A DNA stretch of 64,000 nt from Aminobacter sp. AP02 (GCF_003148805.1 NZ_QGGX01000003.1:1-64000), one strand, 5' to 3'. Shown: positions 34,201 through 43,829, counted from the first letter of the stretch. A program made the numbers and translations. The notes: generated by a model from the sequence alone, not told the origin.

Positions 34201-36818
34201 TGGCCGCGCGGTGTGGCATCCCGGTTCTTGGGCAGGATGGCGTCGATGATGTCGAAGGTCGGAGCCATGAACAGGGTCAGGATCAACAGCGCCTGCCACT
34301 GCGCGGCCTGGGTAAACGGCAATAATGTCCAGCCGGCAATTGCCGCCATGACCCAGAAGATCGGCGTGAGTGAACGGCGGAGATTGTCGACCATCTTCCA
34401 CCGCGACAAGGCGGGCACACCCGACTTGGGATCGAAGATGAAGCCGAGCAGCTGCCAGTCGCCGCGCGCCCAGCGATGCTGGCGCGAGGCATCGACCGAA
34501 TAGCGGGTCGGATAGTCCTCGACCACCTCGACGTCGGTCACCAGCGCCGAACGGGCCAGCGCGCCTTCGAGCAAATCGTGGGAAAGCACCGTGTTTTCGG
34601 CGATGCGTCCCTTGAGGGCCGCCTCCATCGCATCGACATGGTAGAGGCCCTTGCCGGTGAAGGTGCCCTCGCCGAAGACGTCTTGATAAAGGTCGGAAAC
34701 GGCGAAGACGTAAGGATCAAGGCCTCTGTGGGCCGAAAATACGCGCTGGAAGAACGAGGCTTCGTCGCCTGTCGTCAACGACGGCGTCACGCGCGGCTGC
34801 AAGATGGCATAGCCTGCCATCACCAGCCGCTTTTCGGCGTCAAATTCCGGGCGATTGAGCGGATGGCACATCTTGCCAACGAGCTTGGTCACCACGCCGC
34901 GCGTCATGCGGGTGTCGGCGTCGAGCGTCATGACATGCACGACGTTTTCGGGCAGCGGCGTGTCGGTCGGCATGAAGGTCGTGTCGCCATCGCCGCGCAA
35001 CAGCAGGTTCAGCTCGTGCAGCTTGCCGCGCTTGCGCTCCCAGCCCATCCAGCAACCCTGCGCCGGGTTGTAGAGCCGGCGTCGGTGAAGGAGGTAGAAA
35101 AGCGGCGCGCCCTTGGCCGGGTAACGCTGGTTGAGCCGGGCGATTTCACGGCGGGCGTAGTCATAAATCTCGCGGTCGCCAACGGAAATCTCGACCTGGC
35201 TGTCGGGCCAATCCGACAGCAATGCAAAGTGAATTTCGCCCGACATGTTGGCGAGGTGGTGCACTTCGATGTTGCGGATGTTTTCTTCGACGTCGTCGCG
35301 CGAGCCGATCAGCGACGGCACAACGACAAGCGTGCGAGCTTCCGCCGGTACGCCGTCCTTGAATTCGTAGCCAATGAGGCGGGTTGGCTCGAGGAATTTC
35401 AGAACGATGGTATTGAAGAAGGCGAGTGCGCCTTCGCTTGCCGGCACGGCAAACAGCGTCAGCATCAGCACGATCGCCGCGGTCGTCATGCTCGGCAGGC
35501 CAAGCGCTGCAAGCGCGTTGCCGGCAAGGAAGAGCAAAAGCACGGTCAGGGCAAAGACCGGGAGCGCTATGCCTAGCCAGTTGGTCTTGCGGAACGCGCG
35601 GTTGATGAGCCGGCCGATGGTCGGACGATAGCCGATCGCCTCTTCCAGTTCCTGCCGGCGCGGGCCGACGAGGAAGAAGCCGACATCGGAACATTCCTTC
35701 TGTAAGCCGTCGCGAGCTTCGGCGGGAACAGGCTTTTCGGTGTTGGCGAACTCGGTGGCGCGCTCGGCTACCTGAAATTCGGACAGCTTGGAATGACGGG
35801 CCAGTTCTTCGATTGCGGTGCGATACTGGTCGCGCGATGCGAAGTCGAGCGCGGCGAAATTGGTTCGCTCGCGCAAGAGCGTGTCGACGCGGCTGACATC
35901 CTCGAACCAGACTGTCCAGTCCTGATCGTTGATCAGCCTGAGGCCACGGATGATGTTGCCCGTGGTGACGTTGCCGCTCGACAGAGTGTGATGCTCGCCG
36001 ATGATGATCTCTTCGGCATCGCTGCCGGACTTCTCGAGCTCTTCTTCCAGCCAGATCAATGCCTTGCCGGCGTTTTGCGAGCCGTCACGCAAGCGATAGA
36101 GCAATTGCGTGGCAAAGGTCGTGTCGCGAGCATGGGCGGCATAGGCCTGGAGCAAGGCAAGGCCGTCGTCCTGTTCCTGCACGCTTTGCAGGCGGTCGGC
36201 GACGTCGTTTGCGATTGCGCGCATCTCGCGAGCGCGATTGACCCGCACGGCGATGCGCCGCAGGTTTTCCACCAAGACGAAACGCAGGAGAGACGGCAGC
36301 GCCCACAACTCGCCGATATGCAGCGGCTCCACGGACTGGTAGCCCTCGACCAGGGCCTTGAACATCTGCGCCGACACCGTGCTGTCGGAATGGGCGACAT
36401 AGACCCAGGCGATGGCAAGCGCGCGCGGCACCCGCTGTCCCTCGGCGAGTTCGATCGTCGGCAATTCACGATAGAAACGGCGAGGAAGGTCGCGCTTGAC
36501 CTGATAGATAGTCTCTTCGACCAGATAGTTGTTATCGAGCAGCCATTGCGCGGCTGGTGTAATCGGCTCCCCCCTGCCCTGCGCAGCATTGGTGTCGCGA
36601 TAGACCTGCAGGATCTTCTTGGCACTCTCGCGGACGCGGGCGTGGAAGTCGAACGCCTCGAGACCGAAATAGGAGCGGAGTTCCTTGCGGGCCAGGCTTT
36701 CGCCCGTCGCCCGGAGGCGGTCCTCATGAAGCACGGTAGCCCTGATCGGCTGTTCCGCTACGGCCGGGAAGCTCGGCACTACATCTTTGATCCGGCGCAG
36801 GTCAGTCTGAATATTCAT
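28254..36818 (-). CDS. ndvB: Cyclic beta-1,2-glucan synthase NdvB/ChvB
   Basis: A 2854-residue inner-membrane enzyme, the usual size for NdvB, ChvB and Brucella Cgs. It makes cyclic beta-1,2-glucan from UDP-glucose, using itself as primer. In order: an N-terminal region with two membrane spans near residues 405-470; the GT84 glycosyltransferase with MTLDADTRM (about 628) and RQHRWARGDWQ (about 778); further spans and a central glucoamylase-like domain with YMAHHQGMS near 1488; and a C-terminal GH94 phosphorylase-like domain with GGDWNDGMN (about 2536), which sets ring size. No frameshift is apparent across the full length. NdvA, encoded just downstream, exports the product. Confidence 0.96.
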   Translation of the reverse strand: MNIQTDLRRIKDVVPSFPAVAEQPIRATVLHEDRLRATGESLARKELRSYFGLEAFDFHARVRESAKKILQVYRDTNAAQGRGEPITPAAQWLLDNNYLVEETIYQVKRDLPRRFYRELPTIELAEGQRVPRALAIAWVYVAHSDSTVSAQMFKALVEGYQSVEPLHIGELWALPSLLRFVLVENLRRIAVRVNRAREMRAIANDVADRLQSVQEQDDGLALLQAYAAHARDTTFATQLLYRLRDGSQNAGKALIWLEEELEKSGSDAEEIIIGEHHTLSSGNVTTGNIIRGLRLINDQDWTVWFEDVSRVDTLLRERTNFAALDFASRDQYRTAIEELARHSKLSEFQVAERATEFANTEKPVPAEARDGLQKECSDVGFFLVGPRRQELEEAIGYRPTIGRLINRAFRKTNWLGIALPVFALTVLLLFLAGNALAALGLPSMTTAAIVLMLTLFAVPASEGALAFFNTIVLKFLEPTRLIGYEFKDGVPAEARTLVVVPSLIGSRDDVEENIRNIEVHHLANMSGEIHFALLSDWPDSQVEISVGDREIYDYARREIARLNQRYPAKGAPLFYLLHRRRLYNPAQGCWMGWERKRGKLHELNLLLRGDGDTTFMPTDTPLPENVVHVMTLDADTRMTRGVVTKLVGKMCHPLNRPEFDAEKRLVMAGYAILQPRVTPSLTTGDEASFFQRVFSAHRGLDPYVFAVSDLYQDVFGEGTFTGKGLYHVDAMEAALKGRIAENTVLSHDLLEGALARSALVTDVEVVEDYPTRYSVDASRQHRWARGDWQLLGFIFDPKSGVPALSRWKMVDNLRRSLTPIFWVMAAIAGWTLLPFTQAAQWQALLILTLFMAPTFDIIDAILPKNRDATPRGHFSALGRDLAFGTAMVALKIVLMAHLAWMMGDAIIRTLYRLFVSRKNLLEWRTASQAHKSGGNDLSAYYRMMYGAVIIALIGLVMPVMTDSTGAFVAFAFAIFWAGSPAFACLISRSAETEDRLHVAPWDVHTLRTVARRTWHYFETFVTPEQNHLPPDNFQENPTAVIATRTSPTNIGVYLLSVVSARDFGWISLADAVARIDATVTTIEKMERFRGHLYNWYDTTSLRPLYPLYVSSVDSGNLAGHLVAVAAACSEWAEAPSVHLQGDFEGILDIVSIIEESVADLPDDRRQLRPLRQRLIDRIDGMRRAVETIKSQPEMASIRTINLAVLSGEIRKLAGAIHTEAASTRSEALADWARTLEATCDAHVHDAHSDDQTVSALRTKLVELRERTRKFAFEMNFSFLMRNERKLLSIGYRVEEHQLDESCYDLLASEARLTSLFGIAKGDIPTDHWFRLGRPIVEIGFQGALMSWSGSMFEYLMPPLVMKEPQGGILNQTNKLIIRRQIQYGRSKGIPWGISEAAYNGRDRELTYQYTNFGVPGLGLKRGLGQNTVIAPYATVLAAQFMPSEATANLRRLRKLGALGRYGYYDAVDFTPQRVPEGTDHAIVYNYMAHHQGMSIVSIANAIFEGRMRDRFHSDPVIEAAELLLQEKAPRDIPVATVRTEVAEHTKDETADHSADTRIVLNPMRALRSTNLMSNGRYSVMVTATGSGYSRWNDMAITRWQPDPTEDRLGTYLFLRDTETGDWWSATAEPKRATGEQTQTVFCDDKASFIKTVGTLRSEVECIVVSEGNGEARKVTIWNDAAVDRHIEVTSFAELVLAPEANDNAHPAFSKMFVETEITHNGSAILATRRTRSANEPSVVAAHFVTDQSGFVRDTEAETDRRAFIGRGRTIADPAAFDPGAKLSGSAGFTLDPVASLRRRVRVPANKKVSLAFWTIVGATREEVEETVARLDHPEGFPRQAMLSWTRSQVQTRHLGLNLADAANVQKLARYLIYPDPFLRLSADAIASGLGRQSALWPMAISGDFPILAIRIGDIADIEMIAQVLRFQEYMRARGLVADLVIVNEQASSYVQDLQQAIEAMCENSRLRGKELGPRQHIFAVRRDLMDEASYRTLLAVARVCLHTRNGTIFDQIERAEAAALQARDALLAAQTTDRPETVALQTSPSRGARKASGDGLAYWNGFGGFDAGGRDYVVRLNGTRATPQPWINVVANAGFGFHNSAEGAAFTWSRNSRDYQLTPWSNDPVTNRPGEAIYVFDRASGRTYSPIAAVARDAGATYDARHGQGFSTFSSKRGALATELTHLVDPNDPVRISRLRIENTGALHAKLRVYAYAEWVLGNSRAKTAPNIVSSLDAATGALLARNTYGLDFGERVAFMAMDGKASSITSDRHEFIGTGGTVEAPRAATLGLELTGRVEAGVDPCAAIARDIEVPAGGSVTLLWLLGDAGSDEEASALVARHLKVDFDQRLAENERNWRSFLGTIEVETPDKALDAMVNNWLPYQSLACRIRARSAFYQASGAFGFRDQLQDTLALLMHDPSLAREQILTAAGRQFAEGDVQHWWLPRTGAGVRTMISDDVVWLASAAARYVTVTGDVAILNEQLPFIEGQLLNPGEHDAFFTPETSKKKASLYEHCARALDLAIKRTAKNGLPLILGGDWNDGMNRVGEEGRGDSVWLGWFLLRTLGDFAPLAKAEGDSKRANAWEKHANALKRALENAAWDGEWYRRGSFDDGTPLGSRSSDECKIDSIAQSWSVISGEGDPARSQTAMAQATKMLVDDELQLIKLFTPPFSATEKDPGYIKAYPPGVRENGGQYTHAATWFVIALAEMGQVDEAYRCFSMLNPVNHALDENAAETYRVEPYVVAADVYADDSKAGRGGWTWYTGSAGWLYRAAVESILGISQRGDRLVVTPAIPKHWEGYQATLRLGGAVYRLRVVRDKAAKAAKAEVDGVKGKDASFAMRDSGEVEVVVRIPA

Positions 36819-37192
36819 CTACAGCATTTCCGTTTGACAGAAAGTCCGCGGCGCCTGTCGACGTCGCGGACCTGTCGCATAAACCGTTTCAAACAAGAAT
36901 TAGTTGCATCGCAACACAACAGGTCGATGGATCGCTCTTGCACCGCGATTGAGTGAAAATATGGCGTCGTCGTCGCCCACGCCGCCACACGCCTCATAGC
37001 AGTGCCAAGTGAAGACCGGAACGCAAGGATTCGGGCTTTTTCGTGTTCGATTGCTGAAATTTGGCCATATTTCAGGCGGTGTCCGTCAAGGGACTTCGCC
37101 TTGGATTTTTGCGAAGCCCATTCTCCATCGTTTCGTCCTCGCGATGCCTGTTCGACGTGCTGGTTTCCGCCGGAAGAGACTGGCCTCGCAGA
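36819..37192. other. Intergenic region upstream of ndvB
   Basis: A 374-base gap without a gene. It holds the ndvB promoter region and two inverted repeats: GTCCGCG/CGCGGAC (36844-36850 with 36865-36871) just upstream of the ndvB start, and CTGAAAT/ATTTCAG (37054-37060 with 37069-37075). Their function is unknown; the first lies within the predicted ndvB 5' leader. Confidence 0.45.
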
Positions 37193-37765
37193 TCACCCGC
37201 CGCGCGGTAATACGGTGTAGACCCTGACGACAAAGGCATGGAACTCGGCCATGTAGTTCCTGAGGAACTCGGCGGTGTCGTCATTGGTCACCTCGCCCTC
37301 ATCGGTGATCAGACCGGGCTTGAACTGGATGTACGCTTCGGGTGCGTTCATCTGCGGTGAATTGCAGAAACTGAGCACACTGCGCAGACTTTGTTGGGCC
37401 ACCGCAGTGCCGATCGCACCCGGCGACGTGCCTATGACAGCCGATGGCTTGCGGGTGAATGAATTGGTCCCATAGGGCCTGCTCGCCCAGTCGATGGCAT
37501 TCTTCAGGCCGCCGGGGATGGAGCGGTTGTATTCGGGCGTAACAAACAAGATGGCATCAACGCCAGCGAGCGCCTTCTTGAAAGCGCGGGCGGGTGGCGG
37601 AAAATCGCTATCGTAGTCATAGCTATAGAGCGGCAGGTCCCGAAACGAGATCTCCTCCATCTCAAGATGTTTCGGCGCAAGCCTGACCAGCGCCTTGGCG
37701 AGCTTGCGATTGATAGAGCCGGCAGCAAGGCTGCCGACGAAATAGCCGACCTTGTAGGTGTCCAT
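37193..37765 (-). CDS. NAD(P)H-dependent FMN reductase
   Basis: A 190-residue flavodoxin-fold protein of the NADPH-dependent FMN reductase / ChrR quinone reductase family. The N-terminal phosphate loop is GSLAAGSINRKLAKAL, and VTPEYNRSIPGGLKNAIDWA (about residues 75-94) is the hallmark flavin-binding segment. Such enzymes reduce quinones, chromate or azo compounds with two electrons. It lies 114 bases beyond hutD on the same strand and may be a separate transcription unit. The ATG at 37765 is at the expected family position. Confidence 0.9.
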   Translation of the reverse strand: MDTYKVGYFVGSLAAGSINRKLAKALVRLAPKHLEMEEISFRDLPLYSYDYDSDFPPPARAFKKALAGVDAILFVTPEYNRSIPGGLKNAIDWASRPYGTNSFTRKPSAVIGTSPGAIGTAVAQQSLRSVLSFCNSPQMNAPEAYIQFKPGLITDEGEVTNDDTAEFLRNYMAEFHAFVVRVYTVLPRGG

Positions 37766-37879
37766 GGCACGTTCTCCACTTCGCCGCGCGATATAGATCG
37801 TCGGCCTGGCCTACCCGTCCCCACAAGGATAGTTGGCCAGTTCCACCCGGATGTCACGACGATTTTGGAGATCGCTCGG

Positions 37880-38443
37880 CTATTGGTCGCGAATGGAGAC
37901 GTGCAGGAGCGTGACCGGCTCGCCCGGTTCGATCCTCAGCACTACAGGAGCACCATCGTAGTGCAGCGTATCCATTGCCGCGAGGGTATGTTGGCCCACG
38001 CGCGCGGAGCCCGCCGCAACGAAGATCAGGCTCGTGCCGTCCCCTGCAAGGACGTCTGTAGGGTTGGAGAATTCCAGCCGCTCGACCAGATGAGCCAAGC
38101 GGCCACGCCGGCTCATGACGTTGAAATCGAGAATCGGCCCATCGATCAAAGTAGCGCTGGTGGCGACGTCGCCGGGGAACGCATGAGGTGGCGACCACGG
38201 CGAAAGCTCGACCGGGGGCGCATCAACGATTGCGAGGCGCATCGCGCCGGACAAAACGGTTAGCGTTCGGTCGATGCCGGCAAAAACGGAAAACGGCCCG
38301 CCGGATGACACTTGCGCCATGGAAATGCGCCAGTCGAAATTGTCGAGCCCGGCCTCAGGCGGCCAGGCCATGATTTCGGTCGTCACGCCGCCGCCGTTCT
38401 TCCAAGGCATCGGGCGGCAGTCGGCATGACGAATGATGCGCAT
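37880..38443 (-). CDS. hutD: HutD family protein
   Basis: A 187-residue cupin-fold protein. The diagnostic N-terminus MPWKNGGGVTTEI (about residues 12-24) and the later FDWRISMAQV and GPFSVFAGIDRTL identify HutD. In Pseudomonas HutD is thought to limit hut operon activity, possibly by binding a pathway intermediate; its biochemistry is unsettled. It is the last gene of hutIHGUD, starting three bases after hutU. Confidence 0.9.
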   Translation of the reverse strand: MRIIRHADCRPMPWKNGGGVTTEIMAWPPEAGLDNFDWRISMAQVSSGGPFSVFAGIDRTLTVLSGAMRLAIVDAPPVELSPWSPPHAFPGDVATSATLIDGPILDFNVMSRRGRLAHLVERLEFSNPTDVLAGDGTSLIFVAAGSARVGQHTLAAMDTLHYDGAPVVLRIEPGEPVTLLHVSIRDQ

Positions 38444-38446
38444 GGC

Positions 38447-40123
38447 TCAGCCCAGAATGCCTGGCAGATTCAGGCCGTGCTGCTTGGCGCAGTCGACGGC
38501 GATGTCGTAGCCGGCATCGGCATGGCGCATGACGCCGGTTGCCGGATCGTTCCACAGCACACACTCGAGGCGCCGCGCCGCATCTTCGGTGCCATCGGCC
38601 ACGATGACCATGCCCGAATGCTGGGAGAAGCCCATCCCGACGCCGCCGCCATGATGCAGCGACACCCAGGTGGCGCCGGACGCGGTGTTGAGCAACGCAT
38701 TCAGCAGCGGCCAGTCGGACACGGCATCAGAGCCGTCCTTCATGGCTTCGGTCTCGCGATTGGGCGATGCGACCGAGCCCGAGTCGAGGTGGTCACGGCC
38801 AATCACGACAGGCGCCTTCAGCTCGCCCTTGGCGACCATCTCGTTGAAGGCAAGACCGAGCCGGTGACGATCGCCGAGACCGACCCAGCAGATGCGCGCC
38901 GGCAGGCCCTGGAAATGGATGCGCTTGGCCGCCATGTCGAGCCAGTTGTGCAGGTGCTTGTTGCCGGGTGTCAGCTCCTTCACCTTGGCGTCGGTCTTGT
39001 AGATGTCTTCGGGGTCTCCCGAGAGTGCTGCCCAGCGGAACGGGCCGACGCCACGGCAAAACAGCGGCCTGATGTAGGCCGGCACGAAGCCAGGGAAGTC
39101 GAAGGCGTTGTCGACGCCCTGCTCCAGCGCCATCTGGCGGATGTTGTTGCCGTAATCGACTGTTGGTACGCCCAACTTGTGGAAATCGAGCATGGCGCGG
39201 ACTTGCACCGCCATCGAGGCGCGCGCGGCTTTTTCGACGGCCTTGGGGTCACGCTCCCGCTTTTCCTCCCACTGGGCAACGGTCCAGCCTTGCGGCAAGT
39301 AGCCGTTGACGGGATCGTGCGCCGAGGTCTGGTCGGTGACCGCATCGGGCCTGACGCCGCGCTTGACCAGTTCGGGGAAGATATCGGCGGCATTGCCAAG
39401 CAGCGCCACCGAAATCGCCTTCTTTTCCTTGGTTGCCTTGTCGATGATGGCCAGTGCGTCGTCGAGGTCCTTGGCCTGCACATCGACGTAGCCGGTCTTC
39501 AGCCGCATCTCGATGCGGCTTGCCTGGCACTCGACAGCGAGGCAGGACGCACCGGCCATGGTGGCGGCGAGCGGCTGCGCGCCACCCATGCCGCCCAAGC
39601 CGGCGGTCAGGATCCAGCGGCCGGAAAGGTCACCGCCATAGTGCTGGCGGCCCATCTCGACAAAGGTTTCGTAGGTTCCCTGTACGATGCCCTGGCTGCC
39701 GATGTAGATCCAGGAGCCGGCCGTCATCTGGCCGTACATCATCAGGCCCTTCTTATCGAGCTCGTTGAAATGGTCCCAGGTCGCCCAGTGCGGCACCAGG
39801 TTGGAGTTGGCGAGCAAGACGCGCGGCGCATCCTTGTGGGTGCGGAACACGCCCACCGGCTTGCCCGACTGTATCAGCAGGGTCTCATCGGCTTCGAGAT
39901 TTCTCAAAGCGGCGACGATGCGGTCATAGCTTTGCCAGTCACGCGCGGCGCGGCCGATGCCGCCATAGACGACAAGCTCGCCGGGCTTTTCGGCGACCAT
40001 GGGGTCGAGATTGTTCATCAGCATGCGCAGCGGCGCTTCGGTAAGCCAGCTCTTGGCCGTGAGGTCGGTGCCTGTGGCGGCGCGGATCACACGGGCATTG
40101 TCGATGCGGGTATGTTGGGTCAT
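38447..40123 (-). CDS. hutU: Urocanate hydratase
   Basis: A 558-residue NAD-dependent enzyme that converts urocanate to 4-imidazolone-5-propionate, the second step of histidine degradation. The length matches the family (about 555). Visible conserved parts include [20 protein letters not shown] near residue 55, [13 protein letters not shown] near 172 and CLRC-independent C-terminal segments such as GWASFSQHSG-like [16 protein letters not shown] near 515. It is 25 bases downstream of hutG in the hutIHGUD unit. Confidence 0.96.
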   Translation of the reverse strand: MTQHTRIDNARVIRAATGTDLTAKSWLTEAPLRMLMNNLDPMVAEKPGELVVYGGIGRAARDWQSYDRIVAALRNLEADETLLIQSGKPVGVFRTHKDAPRVLLANSNLVPHWATWDHFNELDKKGLMMYGQMTAGSWIYIGSQGIVQGTYETFVEMGRQHYGGDLSGRWILTAGLGGMGGAQPLAATMAGASCLAVECQASRIEMRLKTGYVDVQAKDLDDALAIIDKATKEKKAISVALLGNAADIFPELVKRGVRPDAVTDQTSAHDPVNGYLPQGWTVAQWEEKRERDPKAVEKAARASMAVQVRAMLDFHKLGVPTVDYGNNIRQMALEQGVDNAFDFPGFVPAYIRPLFCRGVGPFRWAALSGDPEDIYKTDAKVKELTPGNKHLHNWLDMAAKRIHFQGLPARICWVGLGDRHRLGLAFNEMVAKGELKAPVVIGRDHLDSGSVASPNRETEAMKDGSDAVSDWPLLNALLNTASGATWVSLHHGGGVGMGFSQHSGMVIVADGTEDAARRLECVLWNDPATGVMRHADAGYDIAVDCAKQHGLNLPGILG

Positions 40124-40148
40124 GCAAAAGCCTCCCTTGGAGTGGGTG

Positions 40149-40967
40149 TCAGCTGCCCGCCCAGGCGAGCGCGGTTTCGAGGATGTCTGTCAGCGTCGCC
40201 CGGATCGGGGCGGCGAAATCGGCGTCGTAACGCACTGGCCAGTTTGATGGCTCGCCCTTGCCTTCGGGCTCAAGCAGGTAGCCGCGATTGGCGATCTCCA
40301 TCTGCAGCCCATGGACGCCATTGGCAGGATTGCCATGGTGGCGGGTGATCCAGCCGCCCTTGAAGCGGCCGTTGACCACCCATGGGCGACCGGTCGCAGC
40401 GATGATCGCGGTTACCTTATCCTGCAACACAGGATCGGCGCTCTTGCCATCATTGGTGCCCAAATTGAACACCGGCAGCCTGCCTTCGAACAAGCGCGGC
40501 AGAACCGAGCGGATCGAGTGGCAATCGTAGACCACGATTTTCGGATGCAACGCCCTGAGTCGAGCGATCTCGCTTTCCAAGACGGCATGATAGGGATCGA
40601 AGTAGGTTGCGCGACGCCTGGAAATCTCGTCCGCGTCCGGCTCCTGGCCATCCTTGTAGAGACGGTCGCCGTCAAAGGTGATTGTCGGGCACAGCTCGGT
40701 CGTGTTCTGGCCTGGGTAGAGCGACACGCCGGAGGGATCACGGTTGACGTCGATGATCGAGCGCGAAACCTTGGTGTGCACGATGGTTGCACCCAGGTCC
40801 CCAGCAAAGGCGTAGAGCTGGTCGATCCACCAGTCGGTGTCGCGCCGCGCCAGCCAAGGGGAGACGAAGCGGTCCTCGAGACCGACGAGATCGGTTCCAG
40901 TATGCGGCAAGCTAACCAGCAAGGGGGCCGTACCACTGACAACGGTTAGCCAGGGCGTATCGTTCAT
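40149..40967 (-). CDS. hutG: N-formylglutamate deformylase
   Basis: A 272-residue zinc hydrolase of the N-formylglutamate amidohydrolase family, cleaving N-formylglutamate to glutamate and formate. [20 protein letters not shown] near the N-terminus and [16 protein letters not shown] in the middle contain expected metal-binding His and Asp residues. [20 protein letters not shown] near residue 215 matches the family C-terminal signature. It overlaps the hutH stop by four bases. Together with HutF it shows that the formimidoylglutamate branch is the five-enzyme deiminase route. Confidence 0.94.
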   Translation of the reverse strand: MNDTPWLTVVSGTAPLLVSLPHTGTDLVGLEDRFVSPWLARRDTDWWIDQLYAFAGDLGATIVHTKVSRSIIDVNRDPSGVSLYPGQNTTELCPTITFDGDRLYKDGQEPDADEISRRRATYFDPYHAVLESEIARLRALHPKIVVYDCHSIRSVLPRLFEGRLPVFNLGTNDGKSADPVLQDKVTAIIAATGRPWVVNGRFKGGWITRHHGNPANGVHGLQMEIANRGYLLEPEGKGEPSNWPVRYDADFAAPIRATLTDILETALAWAGS

Positions 40968-42508
40968 GCCCGATCTCCCGCGATTTGGGGCAAGCCAACG
41001 CCAGAGACTGCATTGACGACCGCACCGCTGCGGACCAGAGCGATCGCCTTTTCCATGTCAGGATGGAAATGACGGTCTTCATCGAGGTGCGGAACCCGTG
41101 CGCGGACGAGCTTGCGCACCGCTTCCAACACATCGCTCGAAGCCATAGGCGCGTGGAAGTCGCAGCCTTGTGCGGCAGCCAGAAGTTCGATTCCGACCAC
41201 GCCACAAGCGTTTTCGATCATCGGCAGCAGGCGCCGCGCGCCGTGCGCGGCCATGGAAACATGATCTTCCTGGTTGGCAGAGGTCGGGATGGAATCGACA
41301 GACGCCGGATAGGCCTTCTGCTTGTTTTCGGAAACGAGTGCTGCAGCGGTGACCTGCGGAATCATGAAGCCGGAGTTCAAGCCTGGCTTCGGCGTCAAGA
41401 AGGCCGGCATGCCGGACAGGGCCGGATCGACCAGCATTGCGATACGCCGCTCGGACAGAGAACCGATCTCGCAAACCGCCAAGGCGATCATGTCTGCGGC
41501 GAAGGCCACCGGTTCGGCGTGGAAATTGCCGCCCGAAAGCGCGGTATCATCCTCGGAAAAGATCAGCGGGTTGTCGGTGACGCCATTGGCTTCAGTGCCG
41601 AGCGTGTCCGCCGCCTGGCGCAACAATGTGAGGGCGGCACCCATCACCTGCGGCTGGCAACGCAGGCAATACGGGTCCTGAACGCGCTCGTCGCCGACGC
41701 GGTGACTTTCACGAATGGCACTGCCGGCCATCAGGTTACGCAACGTATCCGCCGTTTCGATCTGACCACGGTGCTTCCTCAGCACGTGGATACGCGGATC
41801 GAACGGTGCGTCCGAGCCCTTGGCCGCGTCAGTCGAAAGCGCGCCTGTGACGAGTGCCGACTGATAGAGCACTTCCGCGTCGAAGAGAGCTGCAAGCGCA
41901 TAGGCCGTGGAGAACTGTGTGCCGTTGAGCAGCGCCAGGCCTTCCTTGGCTCCGAGCGTGATCGGCTCCAATCCATGAGTGACGAACGCCACCTTGGCCG
42001 GCACGATGCCATGCGGCGTATGGCAATCACCAACGCCGATCATCGTCGCCGTCATGTGCGACAGCGGCGCCAGATCGCCCGATGCGCCGACAGACCCTTG
42101 CGCCGGGACCATCGGGATGACGTCCCTTGCAAGCATAGCCTGCAAAAGTTCGATCGTCTCGGGCCGCACACCTGAAGCGCCCTGCGCCAGGCTGGCTAGC
42201 TTCAGCGCCATCATGAGGCGCGCCACGGCGACCGGCATCGGCTCGCCAACTCCGGCCGCATGAGAAAGTACAATGTTTCGCTGCAGCGTCTCGAGATCGG
42301 CGGCGGGAATGCGAACGCTGGCGAGCTTACCAAAGCCGGTATTGATGCCGTAGACCGGCTCACCCTTGGCGACGATCCTGGCAACCGTTTCGGCGCTGGC
42401 CTTGATCTTCGGCCAGCAGGCCGGGTCGAGTTCAGGAATGGCGCCGCGATAGATCGCGCGCCAATCCGCAAGCGTGGCATAGCCCGGGTTCAACACAATG
42501 GTTGTCAT
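40964..42508 (-). CDS. hutH: Histidine ammonia-lyase
   Basis: A 514-residue enzyme that deaminates histidine to urocanate, the first pathway step. The Ala-Ser-Gly triad that forms the MIO cofactor is in [14 protein letters not shown] (about residues 140-153), and [11 protein letters not shown] (about 53-63) holds the active-site Tyr. GAGAGGG-like GAGAGGGAA before the ATG at 42508 sets the start; an open frame to 42682 is the hutI coding region read in another frame. The start overlaps the hutI stop by four bases (ATGA). Confidence 0.96.
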   Translation of the reverse strand: MTTIVLNPGYATLADWRAIYRGAIPELDPACWPKIKASAETVARIVAKGEPVYGINTGFGKLASVRIPAADLETLQRNIVLSHAAGVGEPMPVAVARLMMALKLASLAQGASGVRPETIELLQAMLARDVIPMVPAQGSVGASGDLAPLSHMTATMIGVGDCHTPHGIVPAKVAFVTHGLEPITLGAKEGLALLNGTQFSTAYALAALFDAEVLYQSALVTGALSTDAAKGSDAPFDPRIHVLRKHRGQIETADTLRNLMAGSAIRESHRVGDERVQDPYCLRCQPQVMGAALTLLRQAADTLGTEANGVTDNPLIFSEDDTALSGGNFHAEPVAFAADMIALAVCEIGSLSERRIAMLVDPALSGMPAFLTPKPGLNSGFMIPQVTAAALVSENKQKAYPASVDSIPTSANQEDHVSMAAHGARRLLPMIENACGVVGIELLAAAQGCDFHAPMASSDVLEAVRKLVRARVPHLDEDRHFHPDMEKAIALVRSGAVVNAVSGVGLPQIAGDRA

Positions 42509-43734
42509 TTCCCTCTCCAGATACGGGCATGGAGCGGGTTGAACCCCATGCGATAGACAAGTTCGGCCGGGCTTTCGATGTTCCAGATGGCAAGGTCGGC
42601 CCATTTTCCGGCTTCGAGCGTGCCGCTTTCCGCCTGCAGGCCGAGCGCGCGCGCGGCCTCGCGGGTGACGCCGGCGATGCATTCGTCGACCGTCATGGCA
42701 AACAGGGTTGCCGCCATGTTCATGGTGAGAAGCAGCGACGTCAGCGGCGAGGTGCCGGGATTGTTGTCCGTGGCGATAGCCATCTTCACGCCGTGCTTAC
42801 GGAACAGGTCGACCGGCGGCTTTTTGGTCTCGCGAATGAAATAGAACGCGCCCGGCAAGATGACGGCGACCGTGCCGGCCCTGGCCATTGCCGCGGCACC
42901 TGCCTGGTCCGTGTACTCCAGATGATCGGCCGACAGCGCCCCATAGCTAGCGGCAAGTGCTGCGCCGCCGAGATTGGAGAGCTGGTCGGCGTGGAGCTTG
43001 ACAGGCAGGCCGCGAGCCGTGGCCGCGTCGAAGACTTTGGCCATTTGTTCTGGCGAGAAGGCGATGCCCTCGCAAAAGCCATCGACCGCATCGGCCAGGC
43101 CTTCGGCCGCGATCTTGTCGAGCATCTCACCGGCAACGAGGCCGATATAGGCATCCTTGTCGCCGTTGGCTTCTGGCGGCAACGCATGGGCGCCAAGGAA
43201 GGTAGTTCGTACCGTCACCGGCCGCAATTCGGCGAGTTGCCGGGCTGCGCGCAATGACTTCGCCTCGTTGGCATGGTCGAGACCGTAGCCCGACTTGACC
43301 TCGACAGTGGTCACCCCTTCGGCGATCAGCGCGTCGAGCCGCGGCAAGGTCTGCGCCACGAGCTCGGCTTCGCTCGCTGCACGCAACGCCTTGACCGACG
43401 AGACGATGCCGCCCCCTGCCCGCGCCACCTCTTCATAGGTAGCACCTGCAAGGCGCATTTCGAACTCGTTGGCACGATTTCCGGCATGGACCAGATGGGT
43501 GTGACAGTCGATCAGGCCCGGCGTGATCCATCGCCCCTGGCAATCGATGGTCTCAGCACCTTTGCGTAAATCCGAAGGAATCTCCGCTTCGGGACCAGCG
43601 AAAACGATACGCCCTCCGCGTGCCGCGATCGCACCTTTTTCAACGACACCAAGACCGGCAGAACCTTCGGCAAGCGTCGCCAGCCGCGCATTGCGCCAGA
43701 CCTTTGCCAATGCTGCTGATTGCTCTTCAGCCAT
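42505..43734 (-). CDS. hutI: Imidazolonepropionase
   Basis: A 409-residue amidohydrolase that opens imidazolone propionate to N-formimidoyl-L-glutamate. The metal-binding [20 protein letters not shown] (about residues 66-85) and later KLHADQLSN and [10 protein letters not shown] match the family. I use the ATG at 43734; GGAGG lies 14 bases upstream, rather far, and in-frame GTG or TTG codons at 43755 and 43761 are alternatives that would run into the operator. It is the first gene of hutIHGUD, read leftward from the HutC site. Confidence 0.95.
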   Translation of the reverse strand: MAEEQSAALAKVWRNARLATLAEGSAGLGVVEKGAIAARGGRIVFAGPEAEIPSDLRKGAETIDCQGRWITPGLIDCHTHLVHAGNRANEFEMRLAGATYEEVARAGGGIVSSVKALRAASEAELVAQTLPRLDALIAEGVTTVEVKSGYGLDHANEAKSLRAARQLAELRPVTVRTTFLGAHALPPEANGDKDAYIGLVAGEMLDKIAAEGLADAVDGFCEGIAFSPEQMAKVFDAATARGLPVKLHADQLSNLGGAALAASYGALSADHLEYTDQAGAAAMARAGTVAVILPGAFYFIRETKKPPVDLFRKHGVKMAIATDNNPGTSPLTSLLLTMNMAATLFAMTVDECIAGVTREAARALGLQAESGTLEAGKWADLAIWNIESPAELVYRMGFNPLHARIWRGK

Positions 43735-43762
43735 GATCTTTTTCGTTTCCTCCACTTTCAAT

Positions 43763-43776
43763 TATGTATATACATA
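43763..43776. promoter_or_regulatory. HutC-type operator between hutI and hutF
   Basis: TATGTATATACATA is a perfect 14-base palindrome containing TGTATATACA, the half-site pattern recognised by HutC repressors, in which urocanate is the inducer. It is centred between the divergent hutIHGUD and hutFC units, about 30 bases before hutI and 55 before hutF, so one site can control both directions. Confidence 0.85.
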
Positions 43777-43829
43777 TCGAAACGCGATGCAAGTGTTATC
43801 GTGCGGCGCGCAAAAGAGGCGAGGAGATT

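Noticed and set aside
36838-37075. Dispersed palindromic repeat (RIME/REP-like) in the ndvB upstream gap
   Set aside because: Two unrelated inverted repeats are present, but neither recurs elsewhere in the window, so a repeat family cannot be claimed.
38312-40348. A 678-codon plus-strand frame opposite hutU
   Set aside because: It is entirely antisense to urocanate hydratase and parts of hutG and hutD, with no recognisable family.
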